Below are positions 53,364-62,850 of a stretch of DNA of 64,000 nt, in pieces; position 1 is the first letter of the stretch, and each line of letters starts with the position of its first letter. The DNA lies in assembly GCA_018003015.1 (NCBI GenBank), contig JAGNEZ010000037.1, forward strand, positions 1 to 64,000, given 5' to 3'. This DNA is from Phycisphaerae bacterium. GTDB taxonomy: Bacteria; Planctomycetota; Phycisphaerae; UBA1845; PWPN01. The notes beneath the pieces are model-generated. The model was not told the DNA's origin. It saw only the letters and a list, made by a program, of their open reading frames with translations, and made no database searches. The position numbers and the translations under genes were made by a program.

Positions 53364-56039
53364 TCCGCGTGCCGCGGGAGCAGTCTCGCCGCCGTCCGCC
53401 GCATACTCCTGAGCCACCCACTGAATGTCCAGGTCGAGCGTTGCCTTCGCGTCGTGGAAGGTGTTCGGGAACTCCTGACCGAGGCGTGTGGACAGATCGC
53501 GCAAGTACCGAAGGTAAGCCCCGGCGACGGGCAAGTTCGTGGCCAGACGTGTGTACTTCTGCCGAACTGGATTGTAGCCCGTGCTGAAGGTGCCGCACTT
53601 GAATCCGACCATGCCCGGGTAGGCTTCGACGAGGTCCTTTAGGGCTGCTCGCCCGGCCGGGGTCGCGGCCAGGAGGGCGATGACTTCGCCAACAGACCGG
53701 TAGGGGTCATAGGCCGTGGGGTTGAAGGCGTAGTCGGCGGAGGTGAGCATCGGAATGCGATTTGCCTGATCCTGGGGGCAGAGGGGGTTGCTCATGTATC
53801 CGTCGAGGACTTGGCAGAGTCCGGGGTCGCGTCCGATCACCGGGCCGAGGTGAAGCGTCTGGTTTCCATCGTTGACCGGGTAGTTGTCCCAGAGAATCAG
53901 CCGATGTCGGACCACCGCCTTGTAGTCGTTGGCTGCGGCCCTGGTGAGTTTCGGCGTCACGACGGCGTCTCCGGTCCAAAACAGGTACACGTCGGTGCTG
54001 AGGTTGGTGCCCAGCTCGGTCAGGTAGTCGTGGCCGACCGAGCCATCGCCCCAGTAGTAGGTTGGACAGAAGATCATTCGGGCATCGGGGTCGGCGAGTC
54101 GCAGGCGTGCAAGCAGCTTGTTGACCAGTGCCGCGTGCTGGGCCCCGACGATGGGCACCCCGCCGATGTCGTCGAGGGAAACGCAGAACCAGCGTACGCC
54201 GGCCGATTGGGCCCAGGCGTAATGGGACCAGAGTTGCTCGAAATCGGAATCGCTGGTCGGATCCAGCGGGCGTGACGAGCCCAACTGGGGGTGGATGCAG
54301 AAACAGAACTCGATGGTATTCTGTCGGCAGGTGGAGATCACCTGTTGGTAGGCGACCTTCGCGGATGAAGGCAGGGGCAGCCACCAATTGTTGCCGCCCT
54401 GCACAGCGAAGATGGACAGATAGCAGTTCATCAGGAAGTTCATCTTTCCCTGGGTCAGATAAGGCACGGCTCTCAGGTACTGATCCGCCGTCCAGTTCCA
54501 GCCCTTGATTCCGCGAATGGCGAAGCCCGGATCGGTTCCTGGGGGCAGAGGCTGAGGGAAGATCCCAGGGGTTTCGGGGAGCTGCACGAAGTGGTTGAAG
54601 AAAGCTCCGATCGGCAAGTCAGGCTGCTCGCATCTCGGATCCGCGGGCACGGTGGGGCCACTGACGCAAACCTGGAAGGGGGCGAAGTCCAGCAGGTCGA
54701 TCGAGTTGTCTGCGTTTCGATCGAAGCAGGCGCACATGTCCGGTAGAGGCGTCGTCGAGGAGGCCGGCCCGAGGCACGTCTGGAAGACCCCGAAATCCTC
54801 CTGATCGACGTCGCTGTCGCCATCGCTGTCCGCATACGGCGTATGGCAGGTCAGCGTCGTGTATTTGAACCATGCTCCTTCGTCGCCGCCGTCCGGGTAG
54901 TAGTCACCCGAGTCCTCGCCGACGAAGATCACCCGAAACTGCCGGGCCCATTTCACGGCCGACCAGGGCAGGGCGATCTCGAGATCCAGGCCGTCGGGCG
55001 AGACGGCATAGCGGTAAGGACGAGTGGTGCCCAGGTGGCAGCCTTCCGCGGCCCAGGTGTTGAACTCCTTCACGCCGGCCAGGTTGTATTCCGCCCCGAG
55101 GGAGAAGACACGAGCGCTTGCGGAGATCAGGCCGGTGGATGAAGTGCAGTCGGTATCGCAAAGCACCCAGTAGCCGGGAGTGGCATCGAAAAAGGGTGAC
55201 GGAGGTGTTCGTTGAAGCCGGAAGTACAAGGTGAGCTCGTCGTGGGCGATCCAGGCCTGTACGTAGTCCTGCCCGCCGGTCACGTCTCCGGCCGCATCGA
55301 CGGGGAAAGGCGTGACCCCCGCCCAGTCGGCCAGCTGTCCATCGAGTCTGATGGTTTCGCGGGAGACGGGGTTTGAGCCGACGGCGATTTCTCCGGTCTG
55401 CGGCGGGGGTACGTCTCGAAGGGTGTACTGGAAGTAGTCCGCCTGATCCCCGCCGTCCGGGTCATAGTCGCCGGGGCTTTCCGTCACCAGGATCAGGTTG
55501 AAGGCGTTCGGATTGCCCAGCGTGGCCAGAGGCACGGAGAGCTCCATTGTGGTCCCTGATTCGATGCGCTGATACTCCAACGGGCCCAGAAAGCCGCCGG
55601 CCGGCGCCCACCGATTGAGGGCCAGGGCCCCGCCGAAGTTGAACTCTCCCCCGATGCTGAATGCTCGGCCGCTGGCAGTCTTGAGGCCGGTCGATCGCTT
55701 CAGGTCTGTGTCCAGGATGATCCAATAGCCGTAACCGCCGGTGGTTCCGTTGGTGCCGAGAGCCGAGGAGAAACTCACGCTGCCGGGGGCCCGCTCGGCG
55801 AGGATGAAGAGCGTCGTTTCGCTGTGGGCGACCCGGACTTCCACCCAGTCCTGCGTGCCCGTGGGAACATCACCAGCCGGATCGGATAGAAAAGGGCTTA
55901 TGCTCATCCAATCGTCGAACCTCCCGTCAATGGCTATGGTGCGTTCCGCAACGGGATTGCTCCGGCGGGCGACGTCCCCCGCCATGGCATGACCTTCGAG
56001 GAGGATCACAAGCGTCAGCAGTCTGCTCATGGGATACAT
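53346..56039 (-). CDS. Secreted GH84-like beta-N-acetylglucosaminidase with DOMON repeats
   Basis: An 897-residue protein. After the signal (RLLTLVILLEGHAMA) come two DOMON/CBM9-like repeats (ERTIAIDGRFDDWMSISPF and RETIRLDGQLADWAGVTPF), then a double EF-hand, dockerin-like segment (SDGDSDVDQEDFGVFQTC, CFDRNADNSIDLLDF), and a GH84-type catalytic domain from about residue 515 (IRGIKGWNWTADQYLRAVPYL). The catalytic Asp pair is probably D623-D624 in FCVSLDDIGG, the usual GH84 tandem. It would remove terminal GlcNAc from glycans. The dockerin-like segment is internal, not terminal. Its 3' end overlaps the convergent propeller gene by 18 bases. ATG 56039 was chosen over a TTG at 56054. Confidence 0.82.
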   Translation of the reverse strand: MYPMSRLLTLVILLEGHAMAGDVARRSNPVAERTIAIDGRFDDWMSISPFLSDPAGDVPTGTQDWVEVRVAHSETTLFILAERAPGSVSFSSALGTNGTTGGYGYWIILDTDLKRSTGLKTASGRAFSIGGEFNFGGALALNRWAPAGGFLGPLEYQRIESGTTMELSVPLATLGNPNAFNLILVTESPGDYDPDGGDQADYFQYTLRDVPPPQTGEIAVGSNPVSRETIRLDGQLADWAGVTPFPVDAAGDVTGGQDYVQAWIAHDELTLYFRLQRTPPSPFFDATPGYWVLCDTDCTSSTGLISASARVFSLGAEYNLAGVKEFNTWAAEGCHLGTTRPYRYAVSPDGLDLEIALPWSAVKWARQFRVIFVGEDSGDYYPDGGDEGAWFKYTTLTCHTPYADSDGDSDVDQEDFGVFQTCLGPASSTTPLPDMCACFDRNADNSIDLLDFAPFQVCVSGPTVPADPRCEQPDLPIGAFFNHFVQLPETPGIFPQPLPPGTDPGFAIRGIKGWNWTADQYLRAVPYLTQGKMNFLMNCYLSIFAVQGGNNWWLPLPSSAKVAYQQVISTCRQNTIEFCFCIHPQLGSSRPLDPTSDSDFEQLWSHYAWAQSAGVRWFCVSLDDIGGVPIVGAQHAALVNKLLARLRLADPDARMIFCPTYYWGDGSVGHDYLTELGTNLSTDVYLFWTGDAVVTPKLTRAAANDYKAVVRHRLILWDNYPVNDGNQTLHLGPVIGRDPGLCQVLDGYMSNPLCPQDQANRIPMLTSADYAFNPTAYDPYRSVGEVIALLAATPAGRAALKDLVEAYPGMVGFKCGTFSTGYNPVRQKYTRLATNLPVAGAYLRYLRDLSTRLGQEFPNTFHDAKATLDLDIQWVAQEYAADGGETAPAARGLPESQ

Positions 56040-56125
56040 CACGGTACTCGCCAAGACTGGAGGGCGGGTAGTCCCGCCTCCACGGACGTATGCGCACAGG
56101 GACTTCGGGTGGCCGGCATCCCGGC

Positions 56126-58882
56126 CTAATAGCCAACCTGGATCTTCAGGGGTTCCTTCTCTGGGCGGATCGTGATCAGGCTGCCCCTCACGTTCACGGC
56201 CGGCTGCCCATTGACGGTCGCTTCTGTGATCGGCTTACCGGTCGGGTGGTTCAAGTGAAGCTGGATCCGGGCCGGGATCCGGCGGGTCGGCGGCGCGATC
56301 GCCACGTCGATGCGGCCGGTGTCGACTGCGGATTCGATCACGAACGAGACTGGCCCGTACTTGGTCTCGGCGTGGCGAACCTCGATCCGCTTGCCGTTCG
56401 TCAACCAGGCTTTCGGAATCGCGGGGCCGATGAGCACCCCGTCGCCTTCTTCACGGAGCAGCATCATGCGCAGGATCCGCAGCTGCTGGGTGCCGGAGTA
56501 CAGGTGCGGCATGGTCGGGGTCGGCTCGCCGCTCTTGAGATACGTCACCTCCACGCCACAGTATGTCTCGCGGCCCATGCCATAGGCGAGGGAACCGTAG
56601 AGACCCAGGAGCACGCGGTTTGCCTCGCCACGCTGCAAGCAGTTGAGCCAGTATCCATATGTGTAGGCGTGATCAACACCGTCGTTGAACTCGCACATGC
56701 CCAGGATCAGGCCCTTGCGTTTCTCGAGACCGTTGACGACCAGAGTGGCTCGTGGGTCGTCCGGCGGCAGGAATTCACTCTCGAGGAACATCGAGGCCAC
56801 CAGGCCGTAGTAGTCGCCACACTCGTTATGACTGTCCTTCAGCAGCCGGTGGGTGTCCGGTTCCATCGGCAGCAATCTCATCCCGTCGCGCTCGATGATT
56901 GCCCGGTCCATCGATGCGAGAATGTCCTTTCGGTAGGCGGCCGCCGCGTCTGCGATCCGAATGGCGTCGTCGGCGAGGTCGGCGTCGGCCAGTACGGCCG
57001 CAGCATGCTCGAGGCCGACACAGCAGTATGCGTTGGCGTAGTAGTTGTAGGTCTCGACGTTGTAGTCGCAGTAGGGTCGGAACTTGATCAGGCCATAGGT
57101 GACGGATTGCCTGTCGGCTCCTTGGTTCGTGATGTTCCGCCGGCGAGCGATGGTCCAGTCGCACATCTTGAGCATGCGCGGGGCCACGCTGTGGAGCCAC
57201 TCCTTGTCGGCGGTGAGCCGGTAGTGCTCGGCCAAGGCGAAGAGCAGGCCGCCGTGGTCCGGCAACCCGTAGTTGATCGCGAACAGGCCGTCCGGCTTGA
57301 GGAAGGCGAACATGCTCTCGAGGTACCGGCGGGCTTCGTCGTGGAAGCCCCACAGGTCCAGAGCGTGGGCGTAGAGCACCTCGCTGTAGCCGAAGATGGC
57401 CTCGTAGAACCCGGCCCCGTCATGCGGCTGATAGACGTCGCCGATCTTGTCCACGTTGATGAAGTTATAGGCCAGCCACGCTCGCCAGGCGTTGTTCACC
57501 CTCGGTTCGGGAGTGGTCACCCGCATCCCTGCATTGACCACCTTGTCCCAGTAGGCGGCGACTTCGTTCTGGCGGCTGGAGAACTCCGCGGCTTCGACGC
57601 GGGCGGCGCCGGCATCCCTGGCCGGTGACGAAACACGGAAGAACACCTCTGCCTTGCCGCCGGCGGGGACCTGGAGGGGGACCGGATCCAGCTTGCTGAT
57701 CGCCTCGGGTCTGGACTTGAACGCGACGGGGGCGGTTCTCGCGGCGGTACCTGGATTGGTGACGGTCAGCCGGACGTAAGCCCACAGCTCGGTGTCGGGC
57801 TTCATTCCCTCCGACCAGCCCAGCACGGTCTGCTCGACGGTGAGGCCGTCATGCCTAGACTCACAGACGACGACAGGCAAGTGTCCGTCCACGAGTCGCT
57901 TGGCGCAGCCGGTCGCGCCGAATCGCACCGGCGGACTGCCGAGCTCGAACCAAGCCGTCGGGCCATTCTGCTCCCAGCCGTCCGAGCCGGTATCGAGTTG
58001 GATCGTCCCCTCGTACTGGACGCCGACCTCGTAACGGCCTTCCTTGGCGCCCACTGCTTCCCGTGGCTTGAGCAGCGGCGGCAGAATCGCCGCCACCGCC
58101 TCGTATGATGGCTCCTGGCCCGATTCGAGAATCTGACGGCCGAGGGGGTCCTGGCTGGCGAGTTCCCGCTCGCGGCGCTCCGCAGTGGTGATCTTCATCC
58201 GCGCCGGCTCGGTCTTCTCCACGCGGACCTCGCGAACTCGTGAGATACCGACCGGCCCCCGTTCGCCATAGTCGCCGTTGAGGTCGGGAGAGTTCGCGTC
58301 GGTGCCGAAACCCTTGCCGAGGACGAGCAGCGCGGGGGGACCCCTCAGCTCTGCTGGGCGTGGGACGAACAGCTCGTTGGCCCATGTTTTCCCGTCCGTG
58401 CTGGACATGAATCGGATGCAATCGTCGCCCAGCTCGATGGCCACATTCTGGAAGTCAGTGAACCGGCAGCGGCTCAGATCCTGCTCGGTGCGTTGACCGT
58501 TGGCGGTCAGGCACACGTAGTAGGAACCGCCGTTGCGCGAGATGACGCTCATCTGGCACCAGTCGCCGGCTCTCCAGTAGAGGAAGAGCGAGGTGGCCCA
58601 ACTCACGCCGGAGCTTGCTTGAATGGTGCACGAGGCGCGAATGTGATCGACGCCCAGCGGCCGCTGGATATGGGCGTAGGTGTGTTCGGCAGCCTTGATT
58701 TCCAGGGAGCCGTCCTTGACTGAGATCAAGTTGTCCTTGGAGGTGTCCACCTTCCACGCCGGGTCGAGGGCTGGCGCCCTAAACGATTCCACCAGCGGCA
58801 GGTCGATGGTCAGGTTGGCCGCCGTGGCGGGCATGACCAAGGCAATGGACATAAAGGCGAGTGTCGAGCTGCGTGGCGTCAT
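56126..58882 (-). CDS. Secreted six-hairpin (alpha/alpha-barrel) glycosidase-like protein
   Basis: The protein has 918 residues with a signal peptide (LAFMSIALVMPATAAN). Residues about 25-225 are a LamG/DUF1349-like sandwich (FRAPALDPAWKVDTSKDNL, DHIRASCTIQASSGVSWATS). From about residue 470 a six-hairpin glycosidase fold follows (RVNNAWRAWLAYNFINVDKI, DGAGFYEAIFGYSEVLYAHAL, FAINYGLPDHGGLLFALAEHY, DSHNECGDYYGL) and the end is beta-rich. It resembles alpha-rhamnosidase or GH95/GH127-like enzymes, but the exact family is unclear. ATG 58882 has AAAGGA upstream; the 52-residue in-frame extension is unsupported. It sits in the minus-strand operon. Confidence 0.78.
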   Translation of the reverse strand: MTPRSSTLAFMSIALVMPATAANLTIDLPLVESFRAPALDPAWKVDTSKDNLISVKDGSLEIKAAEHTYAHIQRPLGVDHIRASCTIQASSGVSWATSLFLYWRAGDWCQMSVISRNGGSYYVCLTANGQRTEQDLSRCRFTDFQNVAIELGDDCIRFMSSTDGKTWANELFVPRPAELRGPPALLVLGKGFGTDANSPDLNGDYGERGPVGISRVREVRVEKTEPARMKITTAERRERELASQDPLGRQILESGQEPSYEAVAAILPPLLKPREAVGAKEGRYEVGVQYEGTIQLDTGSDGWEQNGPTAWFELGSPPVRFGATGCAKRLVDGHLPVVVCESRHDGLTVEQTVLGWSEGMKPDTELWAYVRLTVTNPGTAARTAPVAFKSRPEAISKLDPVPLQVPAGGKAEVFFRVSSPARDAGAARVEAAEFSSRQNEVAAYWDKVVNAGMRVTTPEPRVNNAWRAWLAYNFINVDKIGDVYQPHDGAGFYEAIFGYSEVLYAHALDLWGFHDEARRYLESMFAFLKPDGLFAINYGLPDHGGLLFALAEHYRLTADKEWLHSVAPRMLKMCDWTIARRRNITNQGADRQSVTYGLIKFRPYCDYNVETYNYYANAYCCVGLEHAAAVLADADLADDAIRIADAAAAYRKDILASMDRAIIERDGMRLLPMEPDTHRLLKDSHNECGDYYGLVASMFLESEFLPPDDPRATLVVNGLEKRKGLILGMCEFNDGVDHAYTYGYWLNCLQRGEANRVLLGLYGSLAYGMGRETYCGVEVTYLKSGEPTPTMPHLYSGTQQLRILRMMLLREEGDGVLIGPAIPKAWLTNGKRIEVRHAETKYGPVSFVIESAVDTGRIDVAIAPPTRRIPARIQLHLNHPTGKPITEATVNGQPAVNVRGSLITIRPEKEPLKIQVGY

Positions 58883-59016
58883 GATTGAATTCCTTTCATA
58901 CGGGCAGTTCCGTGTACTCCGTCGTGGTCGTGCCTTGTGTTCTCCGGAACCGGCGCTCAAGGCAGTTTCCTGGTTGACGAGCCGAGGATCCCGGGGCGTG
59001 GCGTGATACGACCGCC

Positions 59017-60360
59017 TCAGGTTCTCCCGGCCACGCACCCATGCTCATGGACAGCGCCTCCGCACGAGTTCCACAGGCTCAGCACCTGGTTCCTGATGAG
59101 CGATGTGGTCTGGGGACTGACCCGCCACAGGCCGATGTAGCGGTGAGCCTCCTCCACCTCGTATCCGCCCAGCGGGAATGACTCGGGCGTGGGGATATAC
59201 CCGATGTAGCCGTGGCAGTAGCCGGCCACGCAGACCGGTTCGGCCTTCAGGCAGGCGGCCAGGTCGCGGCCGGTCTCGTAGAACATCTCCCCCGGCAAAG
59301 CCACGATGGCCCCGTCACCCAACCGCAGAATCGAGATACGAACCGGGAGAGGCGGGAGTTGCCCATTCGAGGAGAGGGCCGCCTCCAGGTCGGCGAGCCA
59401 TTCTTGCCAAGCCCTCCGCACTCTCTCGACGATGATGGGGTTGTCCCGCTCGCTGTCCCGGACAGTCTTGTCAGCCCGACCGAGCTCGGCCTTGATCAGC
59501 TGCAGGGGCGGCACCCTGTCGTAGGGCAAGCTGAACGAGTGCGACTGCACCGCCAGCATGTCGCGGTGGGATCGTCGGGAAGCTTGAAGGCCCCGGAGGA
59601 CGGCCTCGGCGAGCGTGTATCCAGTTGCACGCGCGGCCTTGGGGCCCCCGAAAGCCAGTTCCGGTGAGAGATCGCCACAGCAGCCGTTCAGGTAGATGCA
59701 GGCGTGCCCCTGGGCCGTCAGGGCCTCGGCCGCGTACCCCCAGAAATCGGCGCTGATGAGGGTGCTGTCGCCGCCCAGACAGTAAGGATGGCACGCATGG
59801 TGGAAGAGGAGAATGGAGCGGTTGACGCCACGAAGGCTCAACACGCGAACGGTGGTCTCCGTGGGTCCGGTCGGGTTCCGTCCCAGGATGACGCTGAGGC
59901 CTTCGGGCCCCACGGTCTTCTGACGCCGGTTGTGCGCGAGCTTGACCGATGCACTGCCCCAGGATGCCTGAACGGGCTGTAGATCCGCGAGAGCTCCCTG
60001 GGTCGCAATGACGGCTGCCCGCTCGAGTCGGGCGAGATAGGGAGCGTCCTCGTCGCCGATCCCGCGCAGCCGGGCAGTCATAGGCCCGGAATGGGTATGG
60101 GTTGAGGCCAGGACGACCTGATCCGATGGAATATCCAGGAGGCAGCCGAGCTTCGCCACCAGCCGGTCGGCAAGAGCGGGCGAGAGGCCCAGTAGATCGA
60201 AACTGACGAGGGCTGCTCGGATCGGCTCGTCATCGAAGACCAGGGCTCGCGCGCTCAGTGGAGTGTCGATACCCGTGCTGGCGGAGGTGCGGGCGATGAA
60301 GCCGTTGAGAACCGCGCCTGCGGGGGGTGTGATATCGATCGAGGCAAAACCTGCGAGCAT
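59017..60360 (-). CDS. Neutral/alkaline non-lysosomal ceramidase-like protein
   Basis: The 447-residue product matches the N-terminal catalytic domain of neutral ceramidases: GFASIDITPPAGAVLNGF at the start, VLASTHTHSGPMT (zinc His residues), LFHHACHPYCLGG, YLNGCCGDLSPE and VALPGEMFYETG. The family hydrolyses the amide of ceramide; many bacterial homologues act on unknown amides. It lacks the ceramidase C-terminal Ig domain, and no signal peptide is evident, so the location is uncertain. The ATG at 60360 follows GGGGAGAACGGTGC. It lies 77 bases downstream of the nitrilase-family gene and 134 before the glycosidase. Confidence 0.85.
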   Translation of the reverse strand: MLAGFASIDITPPAGAVLNGFIARTSASTGIDTPLSARALVFDDEPIRAALVSFDLLGLSPALADRLVAKLGCLLDIPSDQVVLASTHTHSGPMTARLRGIGDEDAPYLARLERAAVIATQGALADLQPVQASWGSASVKLAHNRRQKTVGPEGLSVILGRNPTGPTETTVRVLSLRGVNRSILLFHHACHPYCLGGDSTLISADFWGYAAEALTAQGHACIYLNGCCGDLSPELAFGGPKAARATGYTLAEAVLRGLQASRRSHRDMLAVQSHSFSLPYDRVPPLQLIKAELGRADKTVRDSERDNPIIVERVRRAWQEWLADLEAALSSNGQLPPLPVRISILRLGDGAIVALPGEMFYETGRDLAACLKAEPVCVAGYCHGYIGYIPTPESFPLGGYEVEEAHRYIGLWRVSPQTTSLIRNQVLSLWNSCGGAVHEHGCVAGRT

Positions 60361-60437
60361 GCACCGTTCTCCCCACTGACTTTTCGATGCGTCGCGCGGC
60401 TGTGGCTACAGACCGCCGCGGATCTGCGTGTGGGTGG

Positions 60438-61547
60438 TCAGATCTTCCCCTTGTTTTTTCGCGTCTGGTTGATCTGTGTCCGGCTGCGGTGCCGGTAATC
60501 GCGCAGGGTCTCGATCTCGCATTGCCGGCACAGGTCTTTGACACGCACACCCGGCTTCACGGACCAAAGCATATACCAACCTTCCAGGTCACAATCCTTC
60601 ATCTCGACTTGGCCCTTGTGTTCTTTCAGCAGCTGGGCCACCTTCTTGCTGTTAAAGTCCTTGTGCACGATGGTGCGATCCAGGTCGAGGGTAGCTACGA
60701 ATTGGCCGGGGCATGGCTGCTCCACGGCTTCCATGGTCCGGCCGGTGGCATCGATGATATTGCCGCGGCCGACCGGGACGATGCAGTAGTTGTGGCACAT
60801 GGCATAGCCATTCAGCGGCATGCCGCCGCCGTAGGCGCTGGGCCAGAACACGATCTCGGCTCCGCGCTGATCGGCGTCTTGCCACAGCTCGGCGAAGTTG
60901 GCGTCGAAGCAGGTGAGGATGCTGATTCGCCCGAAGTCCGTGTCGAAGACCTTGACACCCTCCTCGCTGAGGTTGAGACCCTCGCCCCAGAACACGAAGA
61001 CCTTGCGGTAGTAGCCTGCCACCCTGCCCTGGCGGTCGATGAGCACGGCGGTGTTGTACTGCCTGCCCTGCTCTGCTTGCTCGCGAATGGGGCAGATCAC
61101 GTACATCTGGTGTTTGCGGGCTAATTCCGCGACCGCGAGGGTCGTTGGTCCGGAGATCGGCTCGGCCTGCTCGCCCGCGAATTCCTCGGGGAGGCAGGCG
61201 ATATCCACGCCAAGACTACCTGCGGTCTGCAGATGCTCAAGGGCCAGCTTCAGTTTCTGGTCGTGCTCGCCGCCGGTGCCGATGGCGATAGCGGACACTT
61301 TGACTTGGCGGCCGGGCAGGTCCTTCGCGCCTCCCGGGTAGGTCTTGCCCCGATCAGGGGATCTCCGGAGTTGCCCGAGCGATTCCTCTGGGCGCGAAGG
61401 GGCCTGTCCGGTGGCCACCCCCGAGGCATCGGCCGCGGAAGGGAACGCGTGATCCGCGACGGCCGGCCGGGGGAGGCCCGCGACGATCGACACTGCGGCC
61501 ACGGCCGCAACGGTACTCCAATTCGACGCGATCATGTCCAGTCTCAT
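60438..61547 (-). CDS. Exported carbon-nitrogen hydrolase (nitrilase superfamily)
   Basis: The protein has 369 residues. A signal peptide (WSTVAAVAAVSIVAGLPRPAVA) suggests export, unusual for the nitrilase superfamily. The catalytic triad is visible: Glu in DIACLPEEFAG, Lys in GYYRKVFVFWGEG, and Cys in SILTCFDANFAELW. The C-terminus (KVAQLLKEHKGQVEMKDC and YRHRSRTQINQTRKNKGKI) is basic. It cleaves a C-N bond of an amide or carbamoyl substrate and may act with the neighbouring amidases and glycosidases. The ATG at 61547 (or 61535) was taken. It starts 22 bases after the pseudopilin stop. Confidence 0.85.
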   Translation of the reverse strand: MRLDMIASNWSTVAAVAAVSIVAGLPRPAVADHAFPSAADASGVATGQAPSRPEESLGQLRRSPDRGKTYPGGAKDLPGRQVKVSAIAIGTGGEHDQKLKLALEHLQTAGSLGVDIACLPEEFAGEQAEPISGPTTLAVAELARKHQMYVICPIREQAEQGRQYNTAVLIDRQGRVAGYYRKVFVFWGEGLNLSEEGVKVFDTDFGRISILTCFDANFAELWQDADQRGAEIVFWPSAYGGGMPLNGYAMCHNYCIVPVGRGNIIDATGRTMEAVEQPCPGQFVATLDLDRTIVHKDFNSKKVAQLLKEHKGQVEMKDCDLEGWYMLWSVKPGVRVKDLCRQCEIETLRDYRHRSRTQINQTRKNKGKI

Positions 61548-61569
61548 CCCCTTGTGGTCGACGCAGCGA

Positions 61570-62286
61570 TTACCATCCGACGGGGTACGGTGAATGCCAG
61601 CGGACCTTGACCTTGGAATGTGTTCGGACCTCGGCGTGGCCGTCGCCGCACGCAACGTTGGACCAGCCCTTTTTGTCGTCCAGGGGATGGCGGAACAGCC
61701 ACCCTTCGCGCGGGCCCTGCGGGATGATCCGGCAGGTCATGACCACCACCTGCTCCGCATTCTTCTCGTCGATCTTGCAGATGTACTCATCCCGGTTCTT
61801 CCCGTTGCGGTTGACATCCAGCCACATGACGTCGGCCGGGGGCGACGCGTCCGACGGGTTGGCGGGGTTCCGCCACGTCGGGTTGCCCAAGTAGTAGTAT
61901 CCGATGCGGTAAACCGTCGTGCCATATGCGTGCCCGGGCGGCCAAGGGGGTCGCTTCTCGACTTCCGGGTCGCGCATGATGTCGTCGTTAGGGCAGAACA
62001 GGACCTTGTGGTAGTTGTTCCTGCCCAGTTCCTTCTCGAACGCGAGTCGTGTCGGGTCCGGCACCCACTCGATGAGGTTGGTATTCTGGGGAGGCAGATA
62101 ACCTCGGTTGCGGTTCGCGTACATGGTCAGGGCAACACCGATCTGATGGTGGTTGCTCAGGCAGGTGGCTGAGATCGACTGCTGCCGGACACGGCTGAGG
62201 GACGGCATCAGGATGGCTAGCAGGAGGGCGATGATGGCCACCACGACCAGCATTTCGATCAGCGTGAATGCTCTTGAGCGATTCAT
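61570..62286 (-). CDS. Pseudopilin-like protein, second copy
   Basis: This 238-residue protein starts MNRSRAFTLIEMLVVVAII, a prepilin leader and helix. It continues MPSLSRVRQQSISATCLSNHHQIG, the typical planctomycete sequence after the helix, and ends in NVACGDGHAEVRTHSKVKV, the DGH motif. It is a paralogue of the protein at 39723-40604; both sit beside glycan-degrading genes. The ATG at 62286 has AAGGAG eight bases upstream, which rules out the longer upstream extension. Confidence 0.9.
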   Translation of the reverse strand: MNRSRAFTLIEMLVVVAIIALLLAILMPSLSRVRQQSISATCLSNHHQIGVALTMYANRNRGYLPPQNTNLIEWVPDPTRLAFEKELGRNNYHKVLFCPNDDIMRDPEVEKRPPWPPGHAYGTTVYRIGYYYLGNPTWRNPANPSDASPPADVMWLDVNRNGKNRDEYICKIDEKNAEQVVVMTCRIIPQGPREGWLFRHPLDDKKGWSNVACGDGHAEVRTHSKVKVRWHSPYPVGW

Positions 62287-62459
62287 GGCCGCTTCTCCTT
62301 GTCGTTCTTCCCTTTCCGTCGATGGAGACCTAGAGGCCCGCTTCTTCCGGATCGTATTCGTCCAATCCCCACTCGGCGGCTCCGTGTCGGCGCTTGCCGG
62401 GCACAGAGGCGCGGCGCCCACCTTCGGCCCGCGGCCGGCGGGAGTTTGACCGGGCCGGC

Positions 62460-62774
62460 CTACTTGGGTGACGTCCAGTCCCGGAGCATGCCGCCTGCGA
62501 AGATCATCTGGCCGCTTGCGGGTCCTTCTCCGTATGTCCATCGCGTGAACGCCAGGTCACTTGTGCTGGCGGTCGGTTCACCGAGAATACCGCGCACCTG
62601 CTGCTGGGTCATGCCCGGCCTGATCTGCCGCCAGTTCTCCTTTTGTTCCCACTTGGCCGCGGGAGACGAAGACCCGGAATCAGTCTGACTGCAGGTCGCG
62701 TAGAAGCCCGCCACTGTAGCGGCGATGATGGCTCCCCCCACGATGGCGTACCTGTACAGTCTGCGGGCCGTCAT
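62460..62774 (-). CDS. Small membrane-anchored BamE/SmpA-like protein
   Basis: The 104-residue product has an N-terminal membrane or signal helix (YAIVGGAIIAATVAGFYA) followed by a compact domain with the SmpA/OmlA (BamE) signature WRQIRPGMTQQQVRGILGEP, then TRWTYGEG and a short strand. BamE proteins are outer-membrane-assembly accessories, and this one could instead be a free domain of similar fold. It sits between the dockerin protein and the pseudopilin gene on the same strand. Confidence 0.75.
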   Translation of the reverse strand: MTARRLYRYAIVGGAIIAATVAGFYATCSQTDSGSSSPAAKWEQKENWRQIRPGMTQQQVRGILGEPTASTSDLAFTRWTYGEGPASGQMIFAGGMLRDWTSPK

Positions 62775-62850
62775 GGGTGTTTGCTCCGGCCGCGCCGGCG
62801 GGGAGACTCGAAGGTAGCCCGCCGGCGCGGCTCTCGGTCCGTGGTGTCTA